Source: Paludibacteraceae bacterium (GTDB lineage Bacteria; Bacteroidota; Bacteroidia; Bacteroidales; Paludibacteraceae). Taken from it: DNA of 64,000 nucleotides. Position 1 is the stretch's first letter, and each line of letters opens with the position of its first letter. This document shows positions 23,669 through 32,567 of this stretch, piece by piece. The notes under the pieces were generated by a model. The model was given only the letters and a program-made list of their open reading frames with translations, made no database searches and was not told where the DNA came from. A program made the translations under genes and the position numbers. The stretch is taken from the NCBI GenBank assembly GCA_905233375.1, contig CAJOEJ010000024.1, positions 1 to 64,000 of the forward strand, read 5' to 3'.

Positions 23669-25267
23669 ATGAAACATTTACTATTAGGCGATGAGGCGAT
23701 AGCCCAAGGCGCTATAGATGCCGGCTTGAGTGGTGTCTATGCCTATCCGGGCACGCCGAGTACCGAGATCACCGAGTACATTCAGTTAGCAGTCAGCCGT
23801 CAGCACTCAGCTATCAGCTGCCGCTGGGCGACGAACGAGAAGACCGCCATGGAGGCGGCATTGGGTATGTCGTACATGGGCAAACGTGCGCTCGTATGCA
23901 TGAAGCATGTGGGCATGAACGTGTGCGCCGACGCTTTCATGAACGCCGCTATCACCGGCGTGAACGGCGGACTGATCGTGGTGGCAGCGGACGACCCGTC
24001 CATGCATTCCAGCCAGAACGAGCAGGACAGCCGGTTCTATGCCAAGTTTGCAATGATCCCCTGTCTGGAGCCGGGCAGCCAGCAGGAGGCGTACGACCTG
24101 ATGGCGTACGGTTTTGACCTGAGCGAGCGTCTGAAAACGCCTGTCCTCATGCGTGTCACAACGCGTATGGCGCACAGCCGTGCGGTGGTGGAGACGGTGG
24201 ACACCCCCCGCGCACAGAACACGATGTCGATGCCGGAGAACGTGAACCACTTCATCCTGCTGCCCGCCTTCGCCAAACGCAACTACGCGGAGTTGGTGGC
24301 AGCCCAACCGACATTCGTGGCAGAGAGCAACACGGCAGGACATAACAGTTATGTCAAAGGCGCCAAGCCCGGGAAAGCCATTCTGACCACCGGTATCGCG
24401 TACAACTACCTTATGGAGAACTACGACCCGTCCATGGGCTGCTCCATCCTGCGCGTGACCCAATACCCGTTGCCGGAGGCACTGATCGGGCAGATGGTAG
24501 CAGACGGCATGAAAGAGCTGCTGGTGATCGAAGAGGGACAGCCCGTCGTGGAAGAACTGATCCGCGGGATAGTTCCTTCGGACGTGGTCATCAAAGGTCG
24601 CTTGACGGGTGACCTGCCGCGCATGGGTGAGTTGTCACCGGACTGCGTGCGTCAGGCGTTAGGTATGGCTCCCCTGCCTAACCGTGAGAAAGAAACGATC
24701 GTGGTCGGTCGTCCGCCCGCCCTGTGTCAGGGTTGCGGTCACCGCGATATGTACGCCGCGCTGAACGAGGTAGCCCGCGAATACGAAGCACCGCGTATCT
24801 TCGGCGATATAGGCTGCTATACATTAGGTGCGCTGTCGCCGTTCCATGCTATCCACGCCTGCGTGGAGATGGGTGCGTCGGTGACGATGGCGAAAGGAGC
24901 AGCAGATGCCGGTCAGCACCCCGCGATAGCCGTTATCGGTGACAGCACGTTCACCCACTCCGGCATGACCGGTCTGCTCGACTGCGTGAACGCCAACAGC
25001 AACGTGGTGGTGCTCATCTCCGACAACCTGACTACCGGCATGACCGGCGGACAGGACAGCGCCGGTACAGGACGACTGGAACAGATATGCTGCGGGTTGG
25101 GCGTTGCACCCGAACATGTCCGCGTCGTCGTGCCCCTGCCCAAGAACATGGAGGAGATAAAGAACGTCCTGCGCGAGGAGATCAATTATTCAGGAACGTC
25201 GGTCGTTATCGCCCGCCGCGAATGCATACAAACATTAAAACGTCATCTTAAAGCAGCAAAGAAATGA
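23669..25267 (+). CDS. iorA: Indolepyruvate ferredoxin oxidoreductase, alpha subunit
   Basis: The protein has 532 aa from the ATG at 23669. It converts aryl-2-oxoacids (indolepyruvate, phenylpyruvate) plus CoA to aryl-acetyl-CoA, CO2 and reduced ferredoxin. Visible: the N-terminal pyrimidine domain (YPGTPSTEITEYIQ, KTAMEAALGMSY) and the C-terminal TPP-binding domain (CQGCGHRDMYAALN; GDIGCYTLGALSPFHA; GDSTFTHSGMTGLLD). The ferredoxin-like 4Fe-4S extension of archaeal IorA is absent, as I recall for Bacteroides homologs. A CAGTCAGCCGTCAGCACTCAG repeat is read in frame near residue 45 (AVSRQHSAISCRW). It overlaps iorB by 4 bp (ATGA). Confidence 0.95.
   Translation: MKHLLLGDEAIAQGAIDAGLSGVYAYPGTPSTEITEYIQLAVSRQHSAISCRWATNEKTAMEAALGMSYMGKRALVCMKHVGMNVCADAFMNAAITGVNGGLIVVAADDPSMHSSQNEQDSRFYAKFAMIPCLEPGSQQEAYDLMAYGFDLSERLKTPVLMRVTTRMAHSRAVVETVDTPRAQNTMSMPENVNHFILLPAFAKRNYAELVAAQPTFVAESNTAGHNSYVKGAKPGKAILTTGIAYNYLMENYDPSMGCSILRVTQYPLPEALIGQMVADGMKELLVIEEGQPVVEELIRGIVPSDVVIKGRLTGDLPRMGELSPDCVRQALGMAPLPNREKETIVVGRPPALCQGCGHRDMYAALNEVAREYEAPRIFGDIGCYTLGALSPFHAIHACVEMGASVTMAKGAADAGQHPAIAVIGDSTFTHSGMTGLLDCVNANSNVVVLISDNLTTGMTGGQDSAGTGRLEQICCGLGVAPEHVRVVVPLPKNMEEIKNVLREEINYSGTSVVIARRECIQTLKRHLKAAKK
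23782..23820 (+). repeat. CAGTCAGC-type short repeat inside iorA
   Basis: The stretch GTTAGCAGTCAGCCGTCAG continues CACTCAGCTATCAGC; it is a degenerate 8-nt-period repeat translated as AVSRQHSAIS. It falls in a surface-loop region between the YPGTPSTEITEYIQ and CRW motifs. Confidence 0.5.
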
Positions 25268-25836
25268 AAAAAGATATTATTCTGGCAGGTGTGGGAGGAC
25301 AAGGCATCCTCTCGATCGCCACGGTTATAGGTGAAGCCGCCTTGCAGGAAGGGTTATACCTCAAGCAGGCGGAAGTACACGGAATGTCGCAACGCGGCGG
25401 TGACGTACAGTCCAACCTGCGTCTGTCGTCCCAACCCATCATGAGCGACCTGATAGCGAAAGGCGGAGCAGACCTCATCATCTCGTTAGAGCCGATGGAG
25501 GCGCTGCGCTACTCGGAGTATCTCAAACCCGACGGGTGGATCGTCACCTCCTGCGTACCGTACCTCAACATCCCCAATTATCCGGATATAGAGAACGTAC
25601 TGGCACGTATCCGTGCGCACAAGAACCACGTGCTGTTGGACGTGGAAGCGCTGGCGAAGGAAGCCGGCGCCCCTGCGCAGGCAGCCAACATGGTGCTGTT
25701 AGGCGCCGCCATCCCGATGCTGGGCATCGAGCATGACAAGATGATAGCCGGCGTGGCGCGTGTCTTCGCACGCAAAGGCGAAGCGGTTGTAAACACCAAT
25801 ATTGCAGCCGTTGAAGCCGGCTACAATGCTCATTGA
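25264..25836 (+). CDS. iorB: Indolepyruvate ferredoxin oxidoreductase, beta subunit
   Basis: The protein has 190 aa of the 2-oxoacid:ferredoxin oxidoreductase gamma-type domain. Hallmarks are GVGGQGILSIATVIGEAA at the N-terminus and HGMSQRGGDVQSNLR at residues about 40-54. It pairs with IorA as the CoA-binding/transfer subunit. Its ATG overlaps the iorA stop, indicating coupled translation. The 109-bp gap downstream holds ACGATTG-type repeats before the aminotransferase gene. Confidence 0.95.
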   Translation: MKKDIILAGVGGQGILSIATVIGEAALQEGLYLKQAEVHGMSQRGGDVQSNLRLSSQPIMSDLIAKGGADLIISLEPMEALRYSEYLKPDGWIVTSCVPYLNIPNYPDIENVLARIRAHKNHVLLDVEALAKEAGAPAQAANMVLLGAAIPMLGIEHDKMIAGVARVFARKGEAVVNTNIAAVEAGYNAH

Positions 25837-25837
25837 C

Positions 25838-25940
25838 GATTGGACGATGGACGAGGTACAAGTTATTGACGATTTAATAAATTGTACAATTGGACTCACT
25901 CGTAAATCAATCGTTAAATCGTAAATAGTAAAATCGTAAA
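25838..25940. repeat. ACGATTG / AATCGTAAAT short repeats between iorB and aminotransferase
   Basis: The spacer consists of loosely periodic copies such as TTGACGATTGGACGATGGACG and, inverted, AATCGTTAAATCGTAAATAG. The two orientations could pair. The same repeat type follows recQ at 49,605-49,650. Confidence 0.55.
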
Positions 25941-25945
25941 TTGCT

Positions 25946-27313
25946 ATGACTTTTCCATTAGACAAACACATCGTTGACAGCATATGCCGTCAGTTCGGGT
26001 TGCGGAACTTCCACGAGTTGGGCAACGCGAGTATCCGCCAGTTGGCAGGCGTGGTGAAGAACATCGAGCAGGCAACCGGCGTCGAGTATGTGAATATGGC
26101 ATTGGGCGAACCGGGACTGCCGGCAGAGCGTATCGGCATCGAAGCGGAGCACCGCGCGCTGCTGAACGGCTGTGCGTCCCACTACCCCAACATCATCGGC
26201 ATTCCGGAAGTGAAGAAATGGGGGTCGGAGTTCGTGCGCGCGTTCGTGAACCTGAACCGTCCGGCGGAGTGTATCCTGCCTACCGTCGGTTCGATGCAAG
26301 CCGCATTCGCCCTCAACTCCATGCTCATCCAACTGGATCCGGACAAAGATACGATTCTGTTTCTGGATCCCTGTTTCCCGGTGCAAAAGATGCAATGTGA
26401 CGTGATCGGCAGCCGTGTGGATGCCTTCGACATAGCGGACTACCGCGGCGAGAAACTGCATGACGAGCTGGAGCGGCATCTGAAGACCGGACGGATAGCC
26501 GGCATTCTGTTCAGCAACCCCAACAACCCGACCTGGGCATGCCTGACGGAAGAGGAACTCAAGATCATCGGCGAACTCGCCACGCAGTACGACGCGATTG
26601 TGCTGGAGGATCTGGCGTACCTCAACATGGACTTCCGCGACCCGGACAGAGGAAACCCGTATGCCGAGCCGTACCAGCCTTCCGTAGGTCATTACACCCA
26701 TAACTGCATCCAGCTCATCTCGTGCTCGAAGATTTTCAGTTATGCCGGTCAGCGTGCGGCGTTCGTTGCCATCGATCCGGTGCTCGCCAAACGCACCTAC
26801 CCCGCTTTAGGCAAACGCCTGCACAACAACGGAGAACTGCTGCAGAGCTTTGCCTACGTCTTCCTCTACGCGCTCTCCAGCGGCGTGTGCCACTCAGTCC
26901 AATACGGCATGGCGGCTATGCTGCAGGCGGCGTGCGAAGGCAAACTGCGCTACGTGGAAAACACACGCGAGTACGCGCGGCGCGCGCATAAGATTAAGGA
27001 GATCATGCTGCGCAACGGATTCCATATCGTCTATGACAAGGATGCGGACGGAAAAGAGGTGGGTGACGGCTTCTTCTTCACCTTCGGCTACAAAGACTGG
27101 TCAGGAGAGAAACTGGTGAACAAACTCATCTACTACGGCGTGTCCGCTATCTCGCTGGAGAGCACCGGTGCCAAACGGGACGGCATGCGCGGCTGCGCCT
27201 CCTCTATCCGTGAAGACCAGTATGAGGCACTGGAAGAACGCTTGCGCAAGTTCAATGAAGATTTCAGCCAATACGACCCCTATGAGCCCAAAGACGCCTA
27301 TCAAGTATGTTAG
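25946..27313 (+). CDS. PLP-dependent class I/II aminotransferase
   Basis: The protein has 455 aa of fold-type I. Motifs seen are the FSNPNNPT turn near residue 190, Asp in VLEDLAYLNMDF, and the PLP Schiff-base Lys262 in SCSKIFSYAGQR. It would convert an amino acid to its 2-oxoacid, supplying the substrate for the IorAB enzyme encoded just upstream; an aromatic or branched substrate is inferred from the operon. Its 3' end overlaps the CoA-transferase gene by 32 bp. Confidence 0.88.
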   Translation: MTFPLDKHIVDSICRQFGLRNFHELGNASIRQLAGVVKNIEQATGVEYVNMALGEPGLPAERIGIEAEHRALLNGCASHYPNIIGIPEVKKWGSEFVRAFVNLNRPAECILPTVGSMQAAFALNSMLIQLDPDKDTILFLDPCFPVQKMQCDVIGSRVDAFDIADYRGEKLHDELERHLKTGRIAGILFSNPNNPTWACLTEEELKIIGELATQYDAIVLEDLAYLNMDFRDPDRGNPYAEPYQPSVGHYTHNCIQLISCSKIFSYAGQRAAFVAIDPVLAKRTYPALGKRLHNNGELLQSFAYVFLYALSSGVCHSVQYGMAAMLQAACEGKLRYVENTREYARRAHKIKEIMLRNGFHIVYDKDADGKEVGDGFFFTFGYKDWSGEKLVNKLIYYGVSAISLESTGAKRDGMRGCASSIREDQYEALEERLRKFNEDFSQYDPYEPKDAYQVC

Positions 27314-28592
27314 CCCCTTAGAGGCAGTCAGTCATGTCCGCTCCGGCGACACGATAGTAGTACAAGGCAGTACCAGTATTCCGACCGTACTGCTCAACGC
27401 CCTGACCGAAAGGGCACCCGAGTTACGCGACGTGAAGCTGATCTCCGGTTTCGGTATCCATCCGGAAGACGCGCCCTACGCCAAGCGCGAGTTGATGGAT
27501 TCGTTCCGCGCGCTCTCGATCTTTGTTCCTAACACGCTTCGTCGCGCCATGCGCGAAGGAGTGGCGGACACCATTCCTGCGTTCCTGGGCGAAGTGCCGT
27601 TTCTCTTCCGCAGCCGGCAGATCCCCGTGGACGTGACGTTCCTCAACGTGAGCGAACCCGACGAGGAGGGCTACTGCTCGTTCGGTATCTCCGCCGATAT
27701 CGCTTTCTCCGGCGCCGAGTGCTCGCGGGCGGTCATTGCGCAAGTCAATAAATACATGCCGCGTACGTTCGGCGATCCGGTCATCCACGTGAGCAAGATC
27801 ACCGCCATGTGCCGAGGCGACGTACCGCTGGTCGAAGTGCCGACACCCGTGCCGAACGAGATAGAGACCCGTATAGGCAATTTTGTGGCATCCGAGATTC
27901 CGGACGGCGCCACGCTGCAGATAGGCGTGGGCGGTATCCCAAATGCCGTCATCAATGCGCTCCGAAACCATCAGCATTTGGGACTGCACACCGAGGCGAT
28001 CACGGACGGCGTGTTGCCGCTCATTGAAAGCGGCGTAATTGACAACAGCCTGAAGAAAGTGCTGCCGGGCAAATCGGTTGGAAGTCTTATCTTAGGTTCG
28101 CGCCATTTGTACGACTACGTGGACGGAAACCGCGATTTTGTCATTCGCGACGTAGCCTGGACCAACGACCCGCAGATCATCCGCCAGAACCCCAAGGTCA
28201 TGGCGATCAACTCCGCCGTGGAGGTAGATCTGACAGGACAGATATGCGCCGACTCGATCGGCGAGACCGTCATCTCCGGCGTGGGCGGACAGCATGACTT
28301 CATGTACGGCGGAGCGTTGTCGGAAGGCGGCAAATGCTTCATCGCCCTGCCCAGTATGACCAACAAAGGTCAGTCCAAGATCGTGGCGCGGCTGGCACCG
28401 GGTGCTGGTGTCGTGACGACCCGTTTCCAGGCGCAGTACATTGCCACCGAACACGGAATTGTCTATCTGCGCAACCTGCCGCTCGCCGACCGGGCAAAGG
28501 CACTCATCCGTATTGCCGACCCGTCCGTGCGCGAAGAACTGGAGCGCGCAGCGGTGGAGCGGTTCGGAATCGGATTCCTGAGACTCAAGTGA
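27282..28592 (+). CDS. Acetyl-CoA hydrolase / CoA-transferase family protein
   Basis: The protein has 436 aa from the ATG at 27282, which lies inside the end of the aminotransferase gene. It belongs to the 4-hydroxybutyrate CoA-transferase / acetyl-CoA hydrolase family: N-terminal VVQGSTSIPTVLLNAL, the catalytic-Glu segment GLHTEAITDGV (Glu at residue 238) and GVGGQHDFMYGGA near 340. In this operon it could exchange CoA between the aryl- or acyl-CoA made by IorAB and acetate or another acid, letting the acid be excreted and energy be saved as acetyl-CoA. The substrate assignment is inference. Confidence 0.88.
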   Translation: MSPKTPIKYVSPLEAVSHVRSGDTIVVQGSTSIPTVLLNALTERAPELRDVKLISGFGIHPEDAPYAKRELMDSFRALSIFVPNTLRRAMREGVADTIPAFLGEVPFLFRSRQIPVDVTFLNVSEPDEEGYCSFGISADIAFSGAECSRAVIAQVNKYMPRTFGDPVIHVSKITAMCRGDVPLVEVPTPVPNEIETRIGNFVASEIPDGATLQIGVGGIPNAVINALRNHQHLGLHTEAITDGVLPLIESGVIDNSLKKVLPGKSVGSLILGSRHLYDYVDGNRDFVIRDVAWTNDPQIIRQNPKVMAINSAVEVDLTGQICADSIGETVISGVGGQHDFMYGGALSEGGKCFIALPSMTNKGQSKIVARLAPGAGVVTTRFQAQYIATEHGIVYLRNLPLADRAKALIRIADPSVREELERAAVERFGIGFLRLK

Positions 28593-28613
28593 TTGGTAAT
28601 TGGTGATTTGGTG
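28591..28613 (+). repeat. TGATTGGTAATTGG-type spacer repeat
   Basis: The 21-bp gap between the CoA-transferase stop and the symporter ATG is made entirely of TTGGTAA/TTGGTGA heptamers. The TGA stop of the upstream gene is formed by the first repeat base pairs. Confidence 0.6.
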
Positions 28614-29933
28614 ATGAAAAGGGAAGCGTTTTCTTCGAAAATAGGCTTGATTTTAGCGGCTGCAGGTAGCGCCGTCGGATTAGGCAATATATGGAAGTTC
28701 CCGTATATAGCCGGAGAGAACGGGGGCGGTGCGTTCCTGCTCATCTATCTGGCATGCGTGATCGTGTTCGGCGTGCCGCTCATCATGATGGAGCTATACA
28801 TAGGCAAACGCAGCCGCAAGAGTCCCTACGGTGCTTTCCGCGCCCTGAGCGGTTCGGGCAGATGGCAGTGGTTGAGCTGGCTCTGCGTGCTCACCGCCGT
28901 CCTGATAATGGGCTTTTACTTCGTGGTCACCGGCTGGTGTTTCAGTTACCTGTCGGAAGCGCTCATTGGCGGGTTCCGGGGCATGAGTACAGACACCCTT
29001 GCCGAACATTTCACCGCCGTCACCGCCAATACGCCCCGTATGCTCGTATTCAGTATTCTGCCGGTACTCGTCACCTCGGCGGTCGCCTGGTTTGCCATCA
29101 ACAAAGGCATCGAGCGCATGAGCAAGTTATTGATGCCCATGCTGTTACTCATCATGCTGATCATGGTGATCCGCGTGCTGATGTTGGAAGGCAGTATGAG
29201 CGGACTGCGTTTCTTCCTTCATGCCGATTTCTCCAAAATAACGCCGGATGTCTTTATCCAGGCAATGGGGCAATGTTTTTTCAGTCTGTCTATCGGCATG
29301 GGGACGCTGGTCACCTACGGCTCCTACATGCCGCAGGAACAGAGTCTGTCCCAAGCCTCCGTGCAGGTGGTGATTCTGGACACGCTGGTAGCGTTTCTTG
29401 CAGGGGTCATTATCTTCCCCGCCGTGTTCTCCTTCGGTTTCAACCCCGCCGAAGGACCGCAGTTGGTATTCGTCGTCCTGCCGGCGATCTTCGAGCAAAT
29501 GTCCTTCTCGTGGCTGAGCGGCGTGCTCTTCTTCCTGCTGCTCGGTATAGCTGCCATCACCTCTACCATCTCGCTGATGGAAGTGGTGGTTGCGTTTATC
29601 GGCGAGGCGACCGCCACGACCCGTCATCCGCTCAACCGCCGTACGAGCGTGTGCATCGTGACCGGCATAGCGGTCGTGCTGGTGGTTCTTTGCCTGCTGC
29701 AACAAACGGCGTTCTCCGTCTTTGAGCAGTTGACCGCCAATTATCTCATGCCGCTGGGCGCTTTGTGTATGTCCGTGCTGGTAGGATGGACGCTCTCCCG
29801 TCCGGACGAAGCGGCATACCTCAACGAAAAAGGCTTCCAACCATGGATGGTCAAAGCCTTTTCATTTGTGCTCCGCTGGGTCGTACCGGCGATGATTCTG
29901 CTCGTGTTCCTCCACGGGCTGAACCTCTTTTAG
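28614..29933 (+). CDS. Sodium-dependent amino-acid transporter (SNF/NSS family)
   Basis: The protein has 439 aa from the ATG at 28614, with about 11-12 membrane helices. The NSS hallmark is GSAVGLGNIWKFPY, GENGGGAFLL in TM1 (residues about 17-42); TM6-8 include FFSLSIGMGTLVTYGSY and a TSTISLMEV stretch with the sodium-site Thr/Ser. It is the last gene of the ior operon and probably imports the amino acid that the aminotransferase uses. Bacterial NSS members often carry tryptophan, tyrosine or leucine. Confidence 0.93.
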   Translation: MKREAFSSKIGLILAAAGSAVGLGNIWKFPYIAGENGGGAFLLIYLACVIVFGVPLIMMELYIGKRSRKSPYGAFRALSGSGRWQWLSWLCVLTAVLIMGFYFVVTGWCFSYLSEALIGGFRGMSTDTLAEHFTAVTANTPRMLVFSILPVLVTSAVAWFAINKGIERMSKLLMPMLLLIMLIMVIRVLMLEGSMSGLRFFLHADFSKITPDVFIQAMGQCFFSLSIGMGTLVTYGSYMPQEQSLSQASVQVVILDTLVAFLAGVIIFPAVFSFGFNPAEGPQLVFVVLPAIFEQMSFSWLSGVLFFLLLGIAAITSTISLMEVVVAFIGEATATTRHPLNRRTSVCIVTGIAVVLVVLCLLQQTAFSVFEQLTANYLMPLGALCMSVLVGWTLSRPDEAAYLNEKGFQPWMVKAFSFVLRWVVPAMILLVFLHGLNLF

Positions 29934-29934
29934 T

Positions 29935-31398
29935 TTACAGTTCCACTATCTCCCCCTTCTCCGGAATGGATATATTCCGGAAGCCTGCTTCGTACAAATG
30001 GTCCTTGTAAGCCTCCGCCGCTTGCTCTTCGCCGTGGACGACAAACGTACGCCGTACCTGCTCGACCATCAGGCTGCGGGAGAAATAATCGATCATCTCC
30101 TTGTAGTCGCCGTGCCCGGAGAAACCCTCTATCTTCGTTATCTGCGCCTTGATGCGGCGGTCCATACCGAAGATGGAGATCCACTGCAGTCCGGGTTCCT
30201 GGATGCGTGCGCCTAAGGTGGTCGGGGCACAATAGCCGACGATGAGGATGGTACAGCGCGGGTCGGAAATATGGTTCGCCACGTGATGCTTGATGCGTCC
30301 CGCCTCCAACATGCCCGAAGCGGAGATGATGATACAGGGTTCTTCCTTGTGGTTCAGCGCTTTGGACTCGCGGATATCCGTTATATAGCGCAGCGTATTG
30401 AACCCGAACGGGTCGGGATCGAACTGCATCGTATCGCGCACTTCTTCCGACAACTCGTCGGGGTACATCCGGAAGATCTGGGTGGCATTCGTACTCATAG
30501 GCGAGTCAACATACACCGGTATATGCGGGAGGCGGCCGTCGTTATAGAGCTGGTTGAGCACATAAACGATCTCCTGCGTTCGTCCGACAGAGAAAGATGG
30601 GATGAGCAGTTGCCCTTTGCGGTAGTTGCATGTATCGTCCACAACTCCTAACAGCTGCTCCTCGGTCACCTCCGCCGCATCGTGCAAGCGGTCACCATAC
30701 GTCGATTCGCAGATGAGGTAGTCGCATTGCGGGAAGAGTTGTGGGGGCGGCAGAATATGGCTGTACGCCCGACCTACGTCGCCGGTGTAGGTCAAGCGTT
30801 TCCACCGGCGAGTCGCCGGAGACGAACCTCCATTCGGATACTTATCTTCCTCGTATATCTCCAGGCTACAGATGGCACCGCCGAGCATGTGACCCGAATT
30901 GGTGAACGTGAGCAGCACGTCGTCAAAGAGGCGGAAACGGCGGTCATAACTGTACGTGACGAACTGCCGCATGGCTTTGTTCACGTCGTTCTGGGTGTAG
31001 AGCGGTTCGATCTTATAGGTCTTTCCCTTCTCCTTATGGGGGTGCTGCTTGTCTATCTTCTTGTTGTACATGCGTACGTCCTGCTCCTGGATGAACGCGG
31101 TGTCGGTGAGCATGAGCGCACAGAGATCCCGCGTCGCCGGCGTGCAGTAGATATCGCCCTTGAATCCTAACTTGACGATATATGGAATCAGCCCGGAGTG
31201 GTCAATGTGGGCATGAGAAAGAACCACACAGTCCAAGGTCTTGGGGTCAAAACCCAAATCTCTGTTGTCGGCATCGGTCTCCATGCCTTTACCCTGATAC
31301 ATACCGCAGTCAAGCAGAATAGTATGCCCCAAATCGGTAGTGATAAGATGCTTGCTACCGGTCACTTCGCGCGTTGCGCCTAAGAATTGGATTTTCAT
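29935..31398 (-). CDS. Beta-CASP metallo-beta-lactamase-fold RNA nuclease-like protein
   Basis: The protein has 487 aa. The MBL zinc motif HAHIDH (residues 62-67) and the later SGHMLGG and GDVGR (metal ligands His and Asp) are present. The beta-CASP insert follows, with SFSVGRTQEIVY and SGMLEAGRI, and C-terminal FSGHGD and VVHGE histidines complete the second metal site. Bacterial members resemble the CPSF-73/YSH1 endonuclease group and process or degrade RNA. It converges on the symporter gene with 1 bp between stops. Confidence 0.92.
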   Translation of the reverse strand: MKIQFLGATREVTGSKHLITTDLGHTILLDCGMYQGKGMETDADNRDLGFDPKTLDCVVLSHAHIDHSGLIPYIVKLGFKGDIYCTPATRDLCALMLTDTAFIQEQDVRMYNKKIDKQHPHKEKGKTYKIEPLYTQNDVNKAMRQFVTYSYDRRFRLFDDVLLTFTNSGHMLGGAICSLEIYEEDKYPNGGSSPATRRWKRLTYTGDVGRAYSHILPPPQLFPQCDYLICESTYGDRLHDAAEVTEEQLLGVVDDTCNYRKGQLLIPSFSVGRTQEIVYVLNQLYNDGRLPHIPVYVDSPMSTNATQIFRMYPDELSEEVRDTMQFDPDPFGFNTLRYITDIRESKALNHKEEPCIIISASGMLEAGRIKHHVANHISDPRCTILIVGYCAPTTLGARIQEPGLQWISIFGMDRRIKAQITKIEGFSGHGDYKEMIDYFSRSLMVEQVRRTFVVHGEEQAAEAYKDHLYEAGFRNISIPEKGEIVEL

Positions 31399-31434
31399 AT
31401 CGTATTGATTTAATGGGTTATTGAACTTATGTTT

Positions 31435-32406
31435 CTATTTCTTGAGGATGATCCATATAATGATCGGTGCGCCGAAGAGGGCGGAAACGGTCGATATAGG
31501 AAGCGGATAGGTGAAAAGGGAACAGAGCACATCGCACAGGAGCAGCAGGCATGCGCCGATGAGCGCAGTCGCCGGAAGGGTGATACGATGGTTGGACGAA
31601 TGGAAGATACCCCGCGCCATATGCGGCACGGCAACACCGATGAACGCGATTGGTCCGCAGAAAGCCGTCACGCCGCCCGCCAACAGACCCGTTGCCAACA
31701 CGATGAGCAGGCGCGTGCGCTGCACGTTGATGCCCAGACCGCGGGCATAGTCTTCGCCCAACAGGAGCCCGTTGAGGGGTTTGAGCACGCATAGTACCAG
31801 CACAAACCCGATTAGCAGCACCGGAACCATCGCCTGCATGTCGCTCCACCCCACACTGCTGAGCGAACCGAGCGTCCACACAATGAACAACTTGAGGGCG
31901 TCGGGGTTGGCGAAATTCTGCAACAGGCTGACCAGTGCGCCGGCGATCGAACCGAACATCAGACCAACGATGAGCAGCGACACGTTATTGGTCACACGCT
32001 TGCTGACCGCCAACACCAGCAACAACACCAGCGATGCACCGAGCACCGCGGCGACAGGCAAACTTAAAGTTGAAAGTTGAAAGTTGAAAGTTGAAAGGAG
32101 TCCTCCCAACATGGTCAAAAAGGCGACACCGAGGCTGGCACCAGAGGAGACACCCAAGGTATAAGGACCCGCCAAGGGGTTGCGGAAGAGCGTTTGCATC
32201 ATCAGACCCGAGACCGACAACGCCACACCCGCCATCACCGCCGTCAAGGCTTTTGGCAAACGGATAGCATGAAGGATCTGCTGCTCCATTAACGACAGGT
32301 CGTCCGCAAAAGGCGACAACCAGATACTTCCGCTGCACACGTCCAGACAGAAGAAGAGGAGGGTCAGCACGCCCAGACAGGCAAATATGACGGTGTTTCT
32401 CTTCAT
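31435..32406 (-). CDS. FecCD-type iron/cobalamin ABC transporter permease
   Basis: The protein has 323 aa from the ATG at 32406 (a GTG at 32418 adds four residues) and about nine to ten membrane helices. Family motifs: MLHAIRLPKALTA-like RLPKALTAVMAGVALSVSG, and GPYTLGVSSGASLGVA. It would import ferric siderophore, haem or cobalamin with a binding protein and ATPase not found next to it; those must lie elsewhere. An AAAGTTG repeat is translated in frame as STFNFQLSTL near residue 110-120. It is preceded by its own promoter at 32447. Confidence 0.9.
   Translation of the reverse strand: MKRNTVIFACLGVLTLLFFCLDVCSGSIWLSPFADDLSLMEQQILHAIRLPKALTAVMAGVALSVSGLMMQTLFRNPLAGPYTLGVSSGASLGVAFLTMLGGLLSTFNFQLSTLSLPVAAVLGASLVLLLVLAVSKRVTNNVSLLIVGLMFGSIAGALVSLLQNFANPDALKLFIVWTLGSLSSVGWSDMQAMVPVLLIGFVLVLCVLKPLNGLLLGEDYARGLGINVQRTRLLIVLATGLLAGGVTAFCGPIAFIGVAVPHMARGIFHSSNHRITLPATALIGACLLLLCDVLCSLFTYPLPISTVSALFGAPIIIWIILKK
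32064..32097. repeat. AAAGTTG heptamer repeat inside the FecCD permease gene
   Basis: Four to five AAAGTTG units lie in frame within the coding region and are read from the minus strand as LSTFNFQLSTLS. They fall in a loop between two membrane helices. The same heptamers form the spacer before uvrA. Confidence 0.65.
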
Positions 32407-32446
32407 TTTCTTAGCCACAAGGCACGATTAACTTTGTTTTTCGCTG

Positions 32447-32454
32447 CAAAGTTA
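32447..32454 (-). promoter_or_regulatory. -7 box TAACTTTG for the permease gene
   Basis: The minus strand reads TAACTTTGCAGC, a TAnnTTTG match 41 bp before the permease ATG. It forms a divergent pair with the panB promoter at 32518. Confidence 0.65.
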
Positions 32455-32459
32455 CAAAA

Positions 32460-32496
32460 AATAATTGAAAATTGAAAATTGAAAATTGAAAATTTT
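32460..32496. repeat. AAAATTG heptamer repeat in the divergent panB/permease spacer
   Basis: About five AATTGAA/AAAATTG units in tandem. They overlap the probable -33 region of panB (TTTTG at 32493-32497), so repeat number might alter promoter spacing. Confidence 0.6.
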
Positions 32497-32517
32497 GCAT
32501 ATTTGACAAAAAAGTTG

Positions 32518-32525
32518 TACCTTTG
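32518..32525 (+). promoter_or_regulatory. -7 box TACCTTTG for panB
   Basis: TACCTTTGCACG with a TTTTG 20 nt upstream (32493-32497). The ATG follows at 32568. Confidence 0.75.
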
Positions 32526-32567
32526 CACGCTTTTTTTGAATTATGAATTAAAAAAATACAATGTATA

